From Gammaproteobacteria bacterium (GTDB lineage: Bacteria > Pseudomonadota > Gammaproteobacteria > J044), in NCBI GenBank assembly GCA_026995955.1, contig JALWNJ010000134.1:1-5794 (forward strand): a DNA stretch of 5,794 bases. The letters are read 5' to 3'. Shown in pieces: positions 1 to 5,294 of the stretch; position 1 is the first letter of the stretch, and the number at the start of each line of letters is the position of its first letter. The notes beneath the pieces were generated by a model that searched no databases, had not been told where the DNA came from, and worked only from the letters and a program-made list of their open reading frames with translations. Position numbers and translations under genes: made by a program.

Positions 1-290
1 CGGTAGAGCAGGTCGGCCGCCTCGGCGGCGAGCTGCCAGGCCTCGTCGGCCAGGGCCAGGTCGAAGGCCTCGCGGGCGTGCTCCCAGGCGGCCTCGTTCT
101 GGGTCAGCTCCAGCTCGCCCTCGGCGATGTCGAGCAGGAGCTTGGCCTTCTCTGCCGCCGGCACGTCCTCGGGCAGGGCGGCCAGCGCGGCAAGCCGCTT
201 TTCCAGCGCGCGGGCCACCTGCTCGCGCGACTGCCTGGCGTCGATGGCGTCGATGACGGCGCTGCCCACGCCGAAGTCTTTGTCACTCAT
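1..290 (-). CDS. Partial helical, possibly TPR-like hypothetical protein (N-terminal 96 residues)
   Basis: The reading frame opens at an ATG (complement of 288-290) and runs without a stop off the left edge, so only the first 96 residues are visible. A clear AGGAG (complement of 298-302) lies 7 nt before the ATG and fixes the start. The protein begins MSDKDFGVGSAVIDAID and is acidic, rich in Ala, Leu and Glu, with no membrane segment, signal peptide or cysteine. Residues 20-96 read as consecutive amphipathic helices. The stretch around residues 66-96 (Trp69, then Ala/Leu-rich turns, Trp85, ending in LLY) resembles a tetratricopeptide-type helix pair. That likeness is an inference from pattern, and I do not recognise the family. 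The gene is divergent from the Rieske ferredoxin gene across an 86-bp gap, so the two may share control. Confidence 0.75.
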   Translation of the reverse strand, partial: MSDKDFGVGSAVIDAIDARQSREQVARALEKRLAALAALPEDVPAAEKAKLLLDIAEGELELTQNEAAWEHAREAFDLALADEAWQLAAEAADLLY

Positions 291-306
291 GTGCTTGCTC
301 CTGTAA

Positions 307-316
307 ACCGTACGGT
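307..316. promoter_or_regulatory. Perfect 10-bp palindrome, candidate operator in divergent gap
   Basis: The sequence ACCGTACGGT is its own reverse complement. It sits 5 nt upstream of the AGGAG of the minus-strand gene and overlaps where the -35 region of the plus-strand ferredoxin promoter should lie, since the TATAAT is at 338-343. One further flanking pair (305 with 318) also matches. A site here could control both directions. I do not recognise the motif as that of a known regulator, and short palindromes arise by chance, so the operator call is inference. Confidence 0.3.
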
Positions 317-337
317 CTTTGGCCGGCGCACGGTGGA

Positions 338-343
338 TATAAT
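338..343 (+). promoter_or_regulatory. Consensus -10 box for the Rieske ferredoxin gene
   Basis: A perfect TATAAT lies 33 nt before the ATG at 377, which would put transcription start near 350 and leave a leader of about 27 nt. The -35 region is poor: GTCTTT at 315-320 with a 17-nt spacer matches the consensus badly. A weak -35 overlapped by a palindrome (307-316) fits an activator-dependent or repressed promoter, but that is inference. Confidence 0.5.
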
Positions 344-345
344 GG

Positions 346-364
346 GCATCGTTTCAAGCGATGC
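346..364. repeat. Inverted repeat in the ferredoxin leader
   Basis: GCATCG (346-351) is matched by its reverse complement CGATGC (359-364) around a 7-nt centre. It lies immediately downstream of the TATAAT, across the expected transcription start, and ends directly before the AAGGA ribosome binding site (365-369). It could be a repressor site or a small 5' hairpin next to the ribosome binding site. There is no T-tract, so it is not a terminator. Confidence 0.35.
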
Positions 365-376
365 AAGGATCGAGTC

Positions 377-700
377 ATGTCGGACGAGTTCGTGGCCGTG
401 GCGCGCCTGAGCCAGCTGCCCGAAGGCGGCACGCTGCGCGTGCGCGTGGATGACAACCCGGTGCTGCTGGCCAATGTCGAGGGCACGGTGTACGCCTGCG
501 ACGATACCTGCACCCACGAGGACAGCTCGCTGTACCTGGGCTGTCTCAAGGGGGCGCTGATCTCCTGCACCCTGCACGGCAGCCGCTTCGACGTGCGCAC
601 CGGCGAACCGCAGGATCCGCCCGCCAGCGAACCGTTGGCCACCTATGCGGTGAGGATCGAGGGCGAGGAGATCCTGGTCAGCCGCACGCCGCGGCGCTGA
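377..700 (+). CDS. Rieske [2Fe-2S] ferredoxin, oxygenase-ferredoxin type
   Basis: This is a 107-residue soluble electron carrier. The Rieske ligands are visible as CTH (Cys45, His47) and CTLHG (Cys64, His67): the CxH and CxxH pairs that bind one Fe with two Cys and the other with two His. The small size, lack of a membrane anchor and all-beta sequence match free-standing ferredoxins that serve Rieske non-heme iron oxygenases, or NirD-like small subunits. The residues after His67 (GSRFDVRTGEP) are typical of that group. The ATG is preceded by AAGGA with 7 nt spacing. No oxygenase, reductase or nitrite reductase lies next to it, so its partner is unknown. The gene ends one base from the oppositely oriented DUF2384 gene, leaving no room for a separate terminator. 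The Rieske assignment is firm; the pathway is not. Confidence 0.92.
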   Translation: MSDEFVAVARLSQLPEGGTLRVRVDDNPVLLANVEGTVYACDDTCTHEDSSLYLGCLKGALISCTLHGSRFDVRTGEPQDPPASEPLATYAVRIEGEEILVSRTPRR

Positions 701-701
701 C

Positions 702-1136
702 TCAGCGGCCGGCGGCCGCCGGGCTGTCGCCGCGCACCGAACCGGACTGGTCCCACATGTAGGTGCAGTCGAGCTCGGCCCGCACCTGGGAGAGGCCCTC
801 GCGACCGCGCTCCAGGATCACCTGGATCGGGGTCTTGCGGCGGAAACGGCGGTTGGGCTTCTGCATCCACAGGTGGCGCATGGGCGGATTCTTGGGGAAG
901 GCCGTGACCAGCGCCTCGGCAATGTGCAGGATGTGGTTGGCGCGCGCCATCACCTCGGGGTCGTCCGGGAACGGCGTGTTGTCGCGGAACTTGGCCAGAT
1001 GGCGGGTTCGGGTTCCCTCCGGCAGGCCAAGCACGAACAGGATCTGCTCGCCGGTGAGTTTCCAGCTGTCGACGATGGCCATCGCCGTGCGGGTGACCGC
1101 GATGCGCTCGTCGTCGCTCAGGTTTTCCATGGGCAT
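702..1136 (-). CDS. Solitary MbcA/ParS/Xre-type antitoxin-like protein (DUF2384 domain)
   Basis: This is a 144-residue soluble protein. Residues about 10-50 form helices with an HTH-like stretch (DSWKLTGEQILFVLGLPEG). Residues about 62-125 carry the pattern of the MbcA/ParS/Xre toxin-binding domain: a helix with ANHILHIAEAL, then LWMQKPNRRFRRKTPIQVIL, then a Gly-containing helix ending in VRAEL. In known family members this domain holds a RES-domain toxin, or the N-terminal half binds DNA. No RES toxin gene flanks it, so calling it an antitoxin would go beyond the evidence; it may be a stand-alone regulator. Start: the ATG at 1136 has GGAG (complement of 1144-1147) 7 nt upstream. A second in-frame ATG lies two codons later. 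The frame stays open further upstream, but only through intergenic sequence and over the divergent phosphatase gene. The C-terminal tail after residue 130 looks unstructured. Confidence 0.8.
   Translation of the reverse strand: MPMENLSDDERIAVTRTAMAIVDSWKLTGEQILFVLGLPEGTRTRHLAKFRDNTPFPDDPEVMARANHILHIAEALVTAFPKNPPMRHLWMQKPNRRFRRKTPIQVILERGREGLSQVRAELDCTYMWDQSGSVRGDSPAAAGR
709..722. repeat. 14-bp perfect palindrome at the convergent junction
   Basis: CCGGCGGCCGCCGG is self-complementary. It lies inside the last codons of the DUF2384 gene (Ala-Ala-Ala-Gly region), nine bases past the end of the ferredoxin gene. It could form a GC-rich stem in either transcript but has no T-tract, and its low complexity makes chance plausible in GC-rich DNA. 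Confidence 0.25.
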
Positions 1137-1168
1137 GGTAGTACTCCGGATTTGCTGTCTGGGTTCGC

Positions 1169-1190
1169 CGGGAATTCCCGACCAATTCCC
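1169..1190. promoter_or_regulatory. Palindrome plus half-site, candidate operator for the DUF2384 gene
   Basis: CGGGAATTCCCG (1169-1180) is a perfect 12-bp palindrome. The element AATTCCC at 1173-1179 recurs at 1184-1190, exactly 11 bp or about one helical turn away, and AATTCC occurs again at 1224-1229. The cluster lies between the minus-strand -10 box (1194-1199) and the start of the DUF2384 gene, where a repressor would block transcription. Autoregulation by the encoded HTH-like protein is a reasonable inference but is not shown by the sequence. Confidence 0.35.
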
Positions 1191-1193
1191 TAT

Positions 1194-1222
1194 ACTATAC
1201 ACGCTCCACCCCGGGCTGTCGC
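1194..1222 (-). promoter_or_regulatory. Sigma-70-type promoter for the DUF2384 gene
   Basis: Read on the minus strand, GCGACA (complement of 1217-1222; 4 of 6 to TTGACA) and TATAGT (complement of 1194-1199; 5 of 6 to TATAAT) are separated by 17 nt. Transcription would start near 1187 and give a leader of about 50 nt before the ATG at 1136. The same AT-rich island (1191-1200) also reads TATACT on the plus strand and could serve the divergent phosphatase gene, though no good plus-strand -35 accompanies it. Confidence 0.45.
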
Positions 1223-1236
1223 CAATTCCGGACGGT

Positions 1237-1255
1237 GGGCGCGGTTTTCGCGCCC
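1237..1255. repeat. GC-rich hairpin upstream of the phosphatase gene
   Basis: GGGCGCG (1237-1243) and CGCGCCC (1249-1255) form a perfect 7-bp stem around the 5-nt loop GTTTT. The right arm belongs to a 9-bp direct repeat, TCGCGCCCC, at 1248-1256 and 1270-1278, 22 bp apart. The second copy abuts the ribosome binding site at 1279-1283. If transcription starts upstream of 1237, the left arm could pair with either copy, and pairing with the second would affect access to the ribosome binding site. There is no T-run after the stem. Confidence 0.35.
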
Positions 1256-1290
1256 CAATCATGCCATAATCGCGCCCCGGAGGACGCCAC

Positions 1291-2106
1291 TTGAACACAC
1301 CGGACATCGACAGCCTGGCCGCGCTGGTGCGCGAGACCGCCCGCGCCACCCTGCTACCGCGCTTCTGCAGCGTGGCCTGCGAATGGAAGGCCGACGGCAG
1401 CGCCCTCACCGAGGCCGACCTGGCCTGCGACCGGGCACTGCGCGAGGCGCTGGCCGCGCGCTGGCCCGGCATCGGGCTGCTCAGCGAAGAGATGCCGGAG
1501 GCCGAGCGCGCGGCCCTGCTGGAGCGGGCGGGCAACCGTTTCTGGGTCATCGACCCGCTGGACGGCACCAACAACTATGCCAACGGCATCCCCTTCTTCT
1601 GCACCTCGGTGGCGCTGGTAGAGGGAGACCGCATCACCCTCGGCGTGGTGTACGACCCGGTGCGCGACGAGTGCTTCGCCGCCCGGGCCGGCGGCGGCGC
1701 CACCCTCGACGGCGGCCCGCTGACCCCGGCACGGGAGACGCCCTCGCTCGACAAGGCCCTGCTGCTGTGCAACCCCGACCGGCTGGCGCCCGAGCTGCGC
1801 CGCCGCCTGCTCGACCCCGAGCCGCCCTACGGTTCGCTGCGCAACTTCGGCGCGCTGGCGCTGGAGTGGTGCTGGACGGCGCTCGGTCGCGGCCATGTGT
1901 ACCTGCACGCGCGGCAGAATCTGTGGGACTACGCCGCCGGCTGGCTGGTCCTCTCCGAGTGCGGCGGGGTGGCCACGCAGTTCGACGGCCGGCCCCTGCC
2001 AGCCCGCACCGGCCAACCCTGTACGGCCCTGGCCAGCCGCAGCCCGGAACTGCACGAGGCCCTGCGCGCCCATCTTGGGCTGCCCCTGCCCGGGGTGCCA
2101 AACTGA
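1291..2106 (+). CDS. Inositol monophosphatase family phosphatase
   Basis: This 271-residue protein belongs to the Mg2+-dependent, Li+-sensitive phosphatase superfamily (IMPase/SuhB, CysQ, HisN). The metal-binding motifs are complete: SEE (Glu66-Glu67), DPLDGTNNY (Asp88, Asp91, Gly92, Thr93) and WDYAAG (Asp213), with ECGG following at 223-226. KADGSALTEAD (33-43) is the usual N-terminal signature. Length is normal for the family and there is no signal peptide, so it is cytoplasmic. The motifs do not settle the substrate: inositol phosphate, 3'-phosphoadenosine nucleotides and histidinol phosphate remain possible. The start is a TTG with a strong GGAGG (1279-1283) 7 nt upstream. No ATG occurs in frame before codon 68, inside the conserved region, so TTG is well supported. 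A possible -10 box (CATAAT, 1265-1270) lies just upstream but lacks a clear -35. Confidence 0.93.
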   Translation: MNTPDIDSLAALVRETARATLLPRFCSVACEWKADGSALTEADLACDRALREALAARWPGIGLLSEEMPEAERAALLERAGNRFWVIDPLDGTNNYANGIPFFCTSVALVEGDRITLGVVYDPVRDECFAARAGGGATLDGGPLTPARETPSLDKALLLCNPDRLAPELRRRLLDPEPPYGSLRNFGALALEWCWTALGRGHVYLHARQNLWDYAAGWLVLSECGGVATQFDGRPLPARTGQPCTALASRSPELHEALRAHLGLPLPGVPN

Positions 2107-2130
2107 CGCCGTTTGCAGCGATTGGCGTCA
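2104..2130 (+). terminator. Possible hairpin terminator overlapping the phosphatase stop codon
   Basis: TGACGCC (2104-2110, starting with the TGA stop) pairs perfectly with GGCGTCA (2124-2130) around a 13-nt loop. The next T-run (2141-2145) starts 10 nt after the stem and belongs to the sigma-28 promoter. As an intrinsic terminator it is imperfect. It would insulate the chemotaxis gene from phosphatase transcription, or the repeat could be a regulator site beside the promoter. Confidence 0.3.
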
Positions 2131-2135
2131 TCTTC

Positions 2136-2162
2136 TAAAGTTTTTCCTCAGACTGCCGACAC
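2136..2162 (+). promoter_or_regulatory. Sigma-28 (FliA) flagellar-class promoter for the chemotaxis receptor
   Basis: TAAAGTTT (2136-2143) is a perfect match to the known sigma-28 -35 consensus. It is followed after exactly 11 nt by GCCGACAC (2155-2162), which matches 6 of 8 positions of the -10 consensus GCCGATAA. Spacing and orientation are right, and the next gene is a methyl-accepting chemotaxis protein, a classic late flagellar gene. Transcription should start near 2168-2170, leaving a leader of about 40 nt. Expression would then depend on completion of the flagellar hook-basal body, which releases FliA. Confidence 0.8.
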
Positions 2163-2207
2163 ATTCGACAGACAACAACACCAACCATCCCGTTCGGAGA
2201 AGCGCCC

Positions 2208-3437
2208 ATGAGCATTCGCCTCAAGCTTGCCCTGCTTGCCGCCATCAGCGTCACAGCCCTGCTGATCCTGTTCGGTACCCTTTATGCCAATCTCGGTGAA
2301 CTGGCCACGAGCTATGCAGGTCTGCACGACGGAACGGCCAACCAGGAGTTCCTCGACCGCATGGCGGCCATGCAACGCACTGCGCTGGCGGAGTTCATCG
2401 TGCTGCTCCTGATCACGCTGGGCACGATCGGCTGGATCGCGACGGGCATCGGCAAGGGGATCCAGCGCCTCACCGGCACCATGGTGCAGGCCGTCAAGCA
2501 GAACGACCTGACCCGCAAGGCACCGGTAGTGGGCAAGGACGAGCTGGCGGAGATGGCGCGCAGCTACAACACGCTGCTGGATGCCTTCTCGAAGGCACTG
2601 GACGAACTTCGCCAGGCCTCGGGCGATCTGGAGCGTGCCACCGCCGAAACGGCAGAAATCTCGCAACAGCTCGATCAGGCCGTGGAACGCCAGCACGACG
2701 AGATGAGCCAGGTGGCCACGGCCATGAACGAGATGAGCGCCACCGTTCAGGAGGTGGCCCGCAATGCCAGCGAAGCGGCCAACGCCGCCCAGGAAGCCAA
2801 CGCAGAGGCCCAGGAAAGCCACGGCATCGTCAGCGAAAACAAGAGCAGCATCAACGCGCTGGCCAACGAGGTGCACAACACCGCCGATCATCTCGCCCAG
2901 CTCAGCAGCGAGAGCGAGAACATCGTCTCCATGCTCAATGTCATCCGCGGCATTGCCGAGCAGACCAACCTGCTGGCACTGAACGCCGCCATCGAGGCGG
3001 CCCGCGCCGGCGAACAGGGGCGCGGCTTCGCGGTGGTGGCCGACGAGGTGCGTACCCTGGCACAGCGCAGTCAGGAATCCACCGCCGAGATCGAGGAGGT
3101 GGTCAACCGACTGCTGGCGCGCATCCAGGATGCCGTCTCGGCCATGGACCTGGGCCAGGCCAAGGCCGCCGAGAGCGTGCAGCACGCCGAGGCCGTGACG
3201 CAATCGCTGCAGCGCATCCAGCAGGCCATCGCCACCATCAGCGACATGAACCTGCAGATTGCCAGTGCCGCCGAGGAACAGGGTGCGGTGGCCGAGGAGA
3301 TCAACCGCAACATCATCAACATCGCCGAAGGCACCGAGATCAGCCGCGAGAACGCGGCCCGCGCGCGCCAGTCCAGCGAGCTGCTGAACCAGCTCAGCGC
3401 GCGCATCAGTCAGCTCATCGCCCGTTTCAACGGCTGA
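2208..3437 (+). CDS. Methyl-accepting chemotaxis protein with a minimal periplasmic region
   Basis: This 409-residue inner-membrane chemoreceptor has TM1 at about 6-27, a periplasmic segment of only about 34 residues (28-61), TM2 at about 63-81, a HAMP linker at about 82-134 (with [15 protein letters not shown]), then the long cytoplasmic coiled coil. The highly conserved hairpin tip that binds CheW/CheA is at about 249-288 ([20 protein letters not shown], then [16 protein letters not shown]). Likely methylation helices with Glu/Gln pairs lie at about 170-188 and 352-368. There is no C-terminal pentapeptide tether for CheR/CheB. The start ATG has GGAGA (2196-2200) 7 nt upstream. A sigma-28 promoter precedes it. 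The periplasmic part is too short for a normal sensor domain, so the stimulus may be sensed through the membrane, HAMP or a partner. No che genes are adjacent. The 3' end overlaps the opposing kinase gene by 11 bp. Confidence 0.95.
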   Translation: MSIRLKLALLAAISVTALLILFGTLYANLGELATSYAGLHDGTANQEFLDRMAAMQRTALAEFIVLLLITLGTIGWIATGIGKGIQRLTGTMVQAVKQNDLTRKAPVVGKDELAEMARSYNTLLDAFSKALDELRQASGDLERATAETAEISQQLDQAVERQHDEMSQVATAMNEMSATVQEVARNASEAANAAQEANAEAQESHGIVSENKSSINALANEVHNTADHLAQLSSESENIVSMLNVIRGIAEQTNLLALNAAIEAARAGEQGRGFAVVADEVRTLAQRSQESTAEIEEVVNRLLARIQDAVSAMDLGQAKAAESVQHAEAVTQSLQRIQQAIATISDMNLQIASAAEEQGAVAEEINRNIINIAEGTEISRENAARARQSSELLNQLSARISQLIARFNG

Positions 3438-5223
3438 GATCGGGCGCCCCCGCCGGCTCCGCACGGTCCGTTCGGCCTTCCGGCAGGGTAAACAGGAAGC
3501 AGGCGCCCGCCCCCGGCCGACCCTCGGCCCGGATCTCGCCGCCATGACGGCGCACGATGCGCAGCACCGTGGCCAGCCCCACGCCCGTGCCTTCGTATTC
3601 ATCGCCATGCAGGCGCTGGAAGGGCCGGAACAGCCGCTCGGCCCGGGCCGGATCGAAGCCGCAGCCGTTGTCGCAGATGCGGAACCAGCGCCACCCGGCC
3701 TCGTCCTCGAACGCATCGACCTCGATCCGTGCCTGCTCGGTCCGGCCCGTGTACTTCCAGGCATTGCCCAGCAGATTGTCCAGCAGCACGCGCAGCAGCT
3801 CCGGATCGCCCTCGGCCTGCAGGTTCTCGGCCACCTGCCAGGCCACTGACCGTTCCGGCGAAGCGGCCGCCAGGCCGGCCAGGATCTCCTCCGCCATGGT
3901 ACTGATATCGACCGGCTGGTGGCGAAGCTCCCGGCGCCCGACACGCGAGAGCACCAGCAGGGCATCGATCAGTTCGCTCATGTAGCCTGCGGCGCGCGTG
4001 ATGCGGTCGAGGGCATCACGCCCCTCCTCGTCGAGCTGTTCGCGGTTGTCTTCCTGCAGGATGCGGGCAAACCCGCTGATGCTGCGCAAGGGGGCCCGCA
4101 GGTCGTGGGAGACGGCATAGCTGAAGCTTTCCAGTTCCTCGTTGAGGTGCGTGAGTTCGGCCGTGCGTTCGGCCACGCTGCGTTCCAGCTCGTCGCTGTA
4201 GCGCCTGAGCGTCTCCTGCAACCGGTACTCATCGGTGACATCACGAAACACCAGGATCACGCCCTGCACCTGTCCCTCGGCATCGCGGATGGGCGCGGCG
4301 CTGTCGGCGATGTGATGCTCGTTGCCCTGCCGGTCGATGAGCACGGTATGATTCGCCAGTCCCACGGCCTTCCCTTCCCGCAGCACGCGCGCCACGGGAT
4401 TCTCCACCGCCTTGCGCGTGCGCGCATGGACGATGGAGAAGACCTCGGCCAAAGGTCGGCCCGCAACCTCTGACTGCGACCAGCCGGTCAGTGCCTCGGC
4501 TACCGGGTTGATGCGCGTGATGCGCCCCTCGGCATCGCAGACGATGACGGCATCGCCGATGCTGTCCAGCGTGCGGGACAGAAAGGCCTCACGCTCGGCC
4601 AGCGCCTTTCGCGAGGCGCGCAGATCCTCGTAGGCCCGCCGCAGCGCGCGCCGCGCATGCCACTGGTAGAAGATGAACAGCCCGAGCAGATAGAGCAGGA
4701 ACAGGACGGAGAGGGCCTGCAACTGGTAGGAGGCCCTGCGACCCTCGTCGATGTCGGCGTGGATCGGCGCCTCGCCTTCCGCCAGTACCCGCAGGGCATC
4801 GAGAAAGCTGCTGACGGCACGGTGGTGCTGCTCGAGCAATTCCGGGGAGTTCGTGTCCTGCAGACGCCGGGCCAGCATGGCACGCTCATCGTCCAGCCAG
4901 GCCCGGGAGACCTGCTGGAACTTGCGCACCCGGCGCTCCAGTTCAGGGTTGTAGCGGGCGATCTCGAGATAACGGCGGATACGCTGTTCCAGCTCCCCTG
5001 CCGCTTCCTGCATGGCCTGCAGGCGCTGCACGGTAGCCGGCCCGGTGGCCAAGGATTCCACCCGGATCATCGGCGGGCGCATGCGATCGAGCTGCTGGAT
5101 CGCCAGTTGGGCCTGGTTGCCGATCGAGATCCGCTGCGGGATCTCGAGCAGGAACAGCAGCAGAAGAAAGAGGATCAGCCCGCCCAGCGCGGCGAACAGG
5201 GCATGCAGCTTGCGGGGTTCCAT
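3427..5223 (-). CDS. Membrane PAS sensor histidine kinase (phytochrome-like transmitter)
   Basis: This is a 598-residue inner-membrane kinase. TM1 is at about 9-27, a periplasmic all-helical region at about 28-167, and TM2 at about 168-187. A helical linker leads into a PAS/PAC domain at about 210-335 ([20 protein letters not shown], ending [11 protein letters not shown]). A coiled coil at 335-365 leads to the H-box [15 protein letters not shown] with the phospho-acceptor His373. The ATPase domain has an N-box ([11 protein letters not shown], Asn483/Asn487), G1 (DNGCGFD, 518-524), an F-box ([10 protein letters not shown]) and G2 (GTGVGLA, 545-551), all intact. The transmitter resembles bacteriophytochrome-type kinases, but no chromophore domain is present. 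No receiver domain or response regulator is nearby, so its partner is elsewhere. Start: the ATG at 5223 has AGGGAG (complement of 5235-5240) 11 nt upstream. A GTG at 5232 is in frame but only 2 nt from that site, so I prefer the ATG. Confidence 0.93.
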   Translation of the reverse strand: MEPRKLHALFAALGGLILFLLLLFLLEIPQRISIGNQAQLAIQQLDRMRPPMIRVESLATGPATVQRLQAMQEAAGELEQRIRRYLEIARYNPELERRVRKFQQVSRAWLDDERAMLARRLQDTNSPELLEQHHRAVSSFLDALRVLAEGEAPIHADIDEGRRASYQLQALSVLFLLYLLGLFIFYQWHARRALRRAYEDLRASRKALAEREAFLSRTLDSIGDAVIVCDAEGRITRINPVAEALTGWSQSEVAGRPLAEVFSIVHARTRKAVENPVARVLREGKAVGLANHTVLIDRQGNEHHIADSAAPIRDAEGQVQGVILVFRDVTDEYRLQETLRRYSDELERSVAERTAELTHLNEELESFSYAVSHDLRAPLRSISGFARILQEDNREQLDEEGRDALDRITRAAGYMSELIDALLVLSRVGRRELRHQPVDISTMAEEILAGLAAASPERSVAWQVAENLQAEGDPELLRVLLDNLLGNAWKYTGRTEQARIEVDAFEDEAGWRWFRICDNGCGFDPARAERLFRPFQRLHGDEYEGTGVGLATVLRIVRRHGGEIRAEGRPGAGACFLFTLPEGRTDRAEPAGAPDLSR

Positions 5224-5294
5224 GCCGGCCACGGCTCCCTAGTGGTCGTACCCGGGAGTCTAGCAGGCATTCGCGATCCTGCCGGGGCGACCGG

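Noticed and set aside
702..1136. A complete toxin-antitoxin operon
   Set aside because: Only the antitoxin-like half is present. The adjacent genes are a Rieske ferredoxin and a phosphatase in the opposite orientation, neither of which resembles a RES or other known toxin.
702..1574. A 290-residue version of the DUF2384 gene starting inside the phosphatase gene
   Set aside because: The extra N-terminal part is antisense to the phosphatase and its promoter region and lacks a domain. The ATG at 1136 has a well-spaced GGAG and sits just before the recognisable domain.
1354..2073. A 239-codon minus-strand open frame opposite the phosphatase
   Set aside because: It is fully antisense to a gene with complete catalytic motifs, and the translation is Gly/Gln/Ala-rich without any family pattern.
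873..2138. A 421-codon plus-strand open frame overlapping the DUF2384 gene and the phosphatase
   Set aside because: It crosses a divergent promoter region and then shadows the phosphatase in another frame, giving Arg/Pro/Ala-rich low-complexity sequence. No ribosome binding site or domain supports it.
2148..3965. A 605-codon open frame on the minus strand opposite the chemoreceptor
   Set aside because: It lies antisense to the whole MCP gene and then runs in another frame of the kinase gene. Its composition is that of reversed coiled-coil codons, it has no recognisable domain, and both overlapped genes are firmly identified. Long antisense frames are common opposite GC-rich helical genes.
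3427..5223. The kinase as a true phytochrome photoreceptor
   Set aside because: The transmitter resembles those of phytochrome-type kinases, but there is no GAF/PHY chromophore module or conserved bilin-binding site, only two membrane segments, a helical periplasmic part and one PAS domain.
5263..5282. GCAGG/CCTGC inverted repeat between peroxidase and kinase genes as a terminator
   Set aside because: The stem is only 5 bp with a 10-nt loop and no T-run follows on either strand, so termination is not supported.
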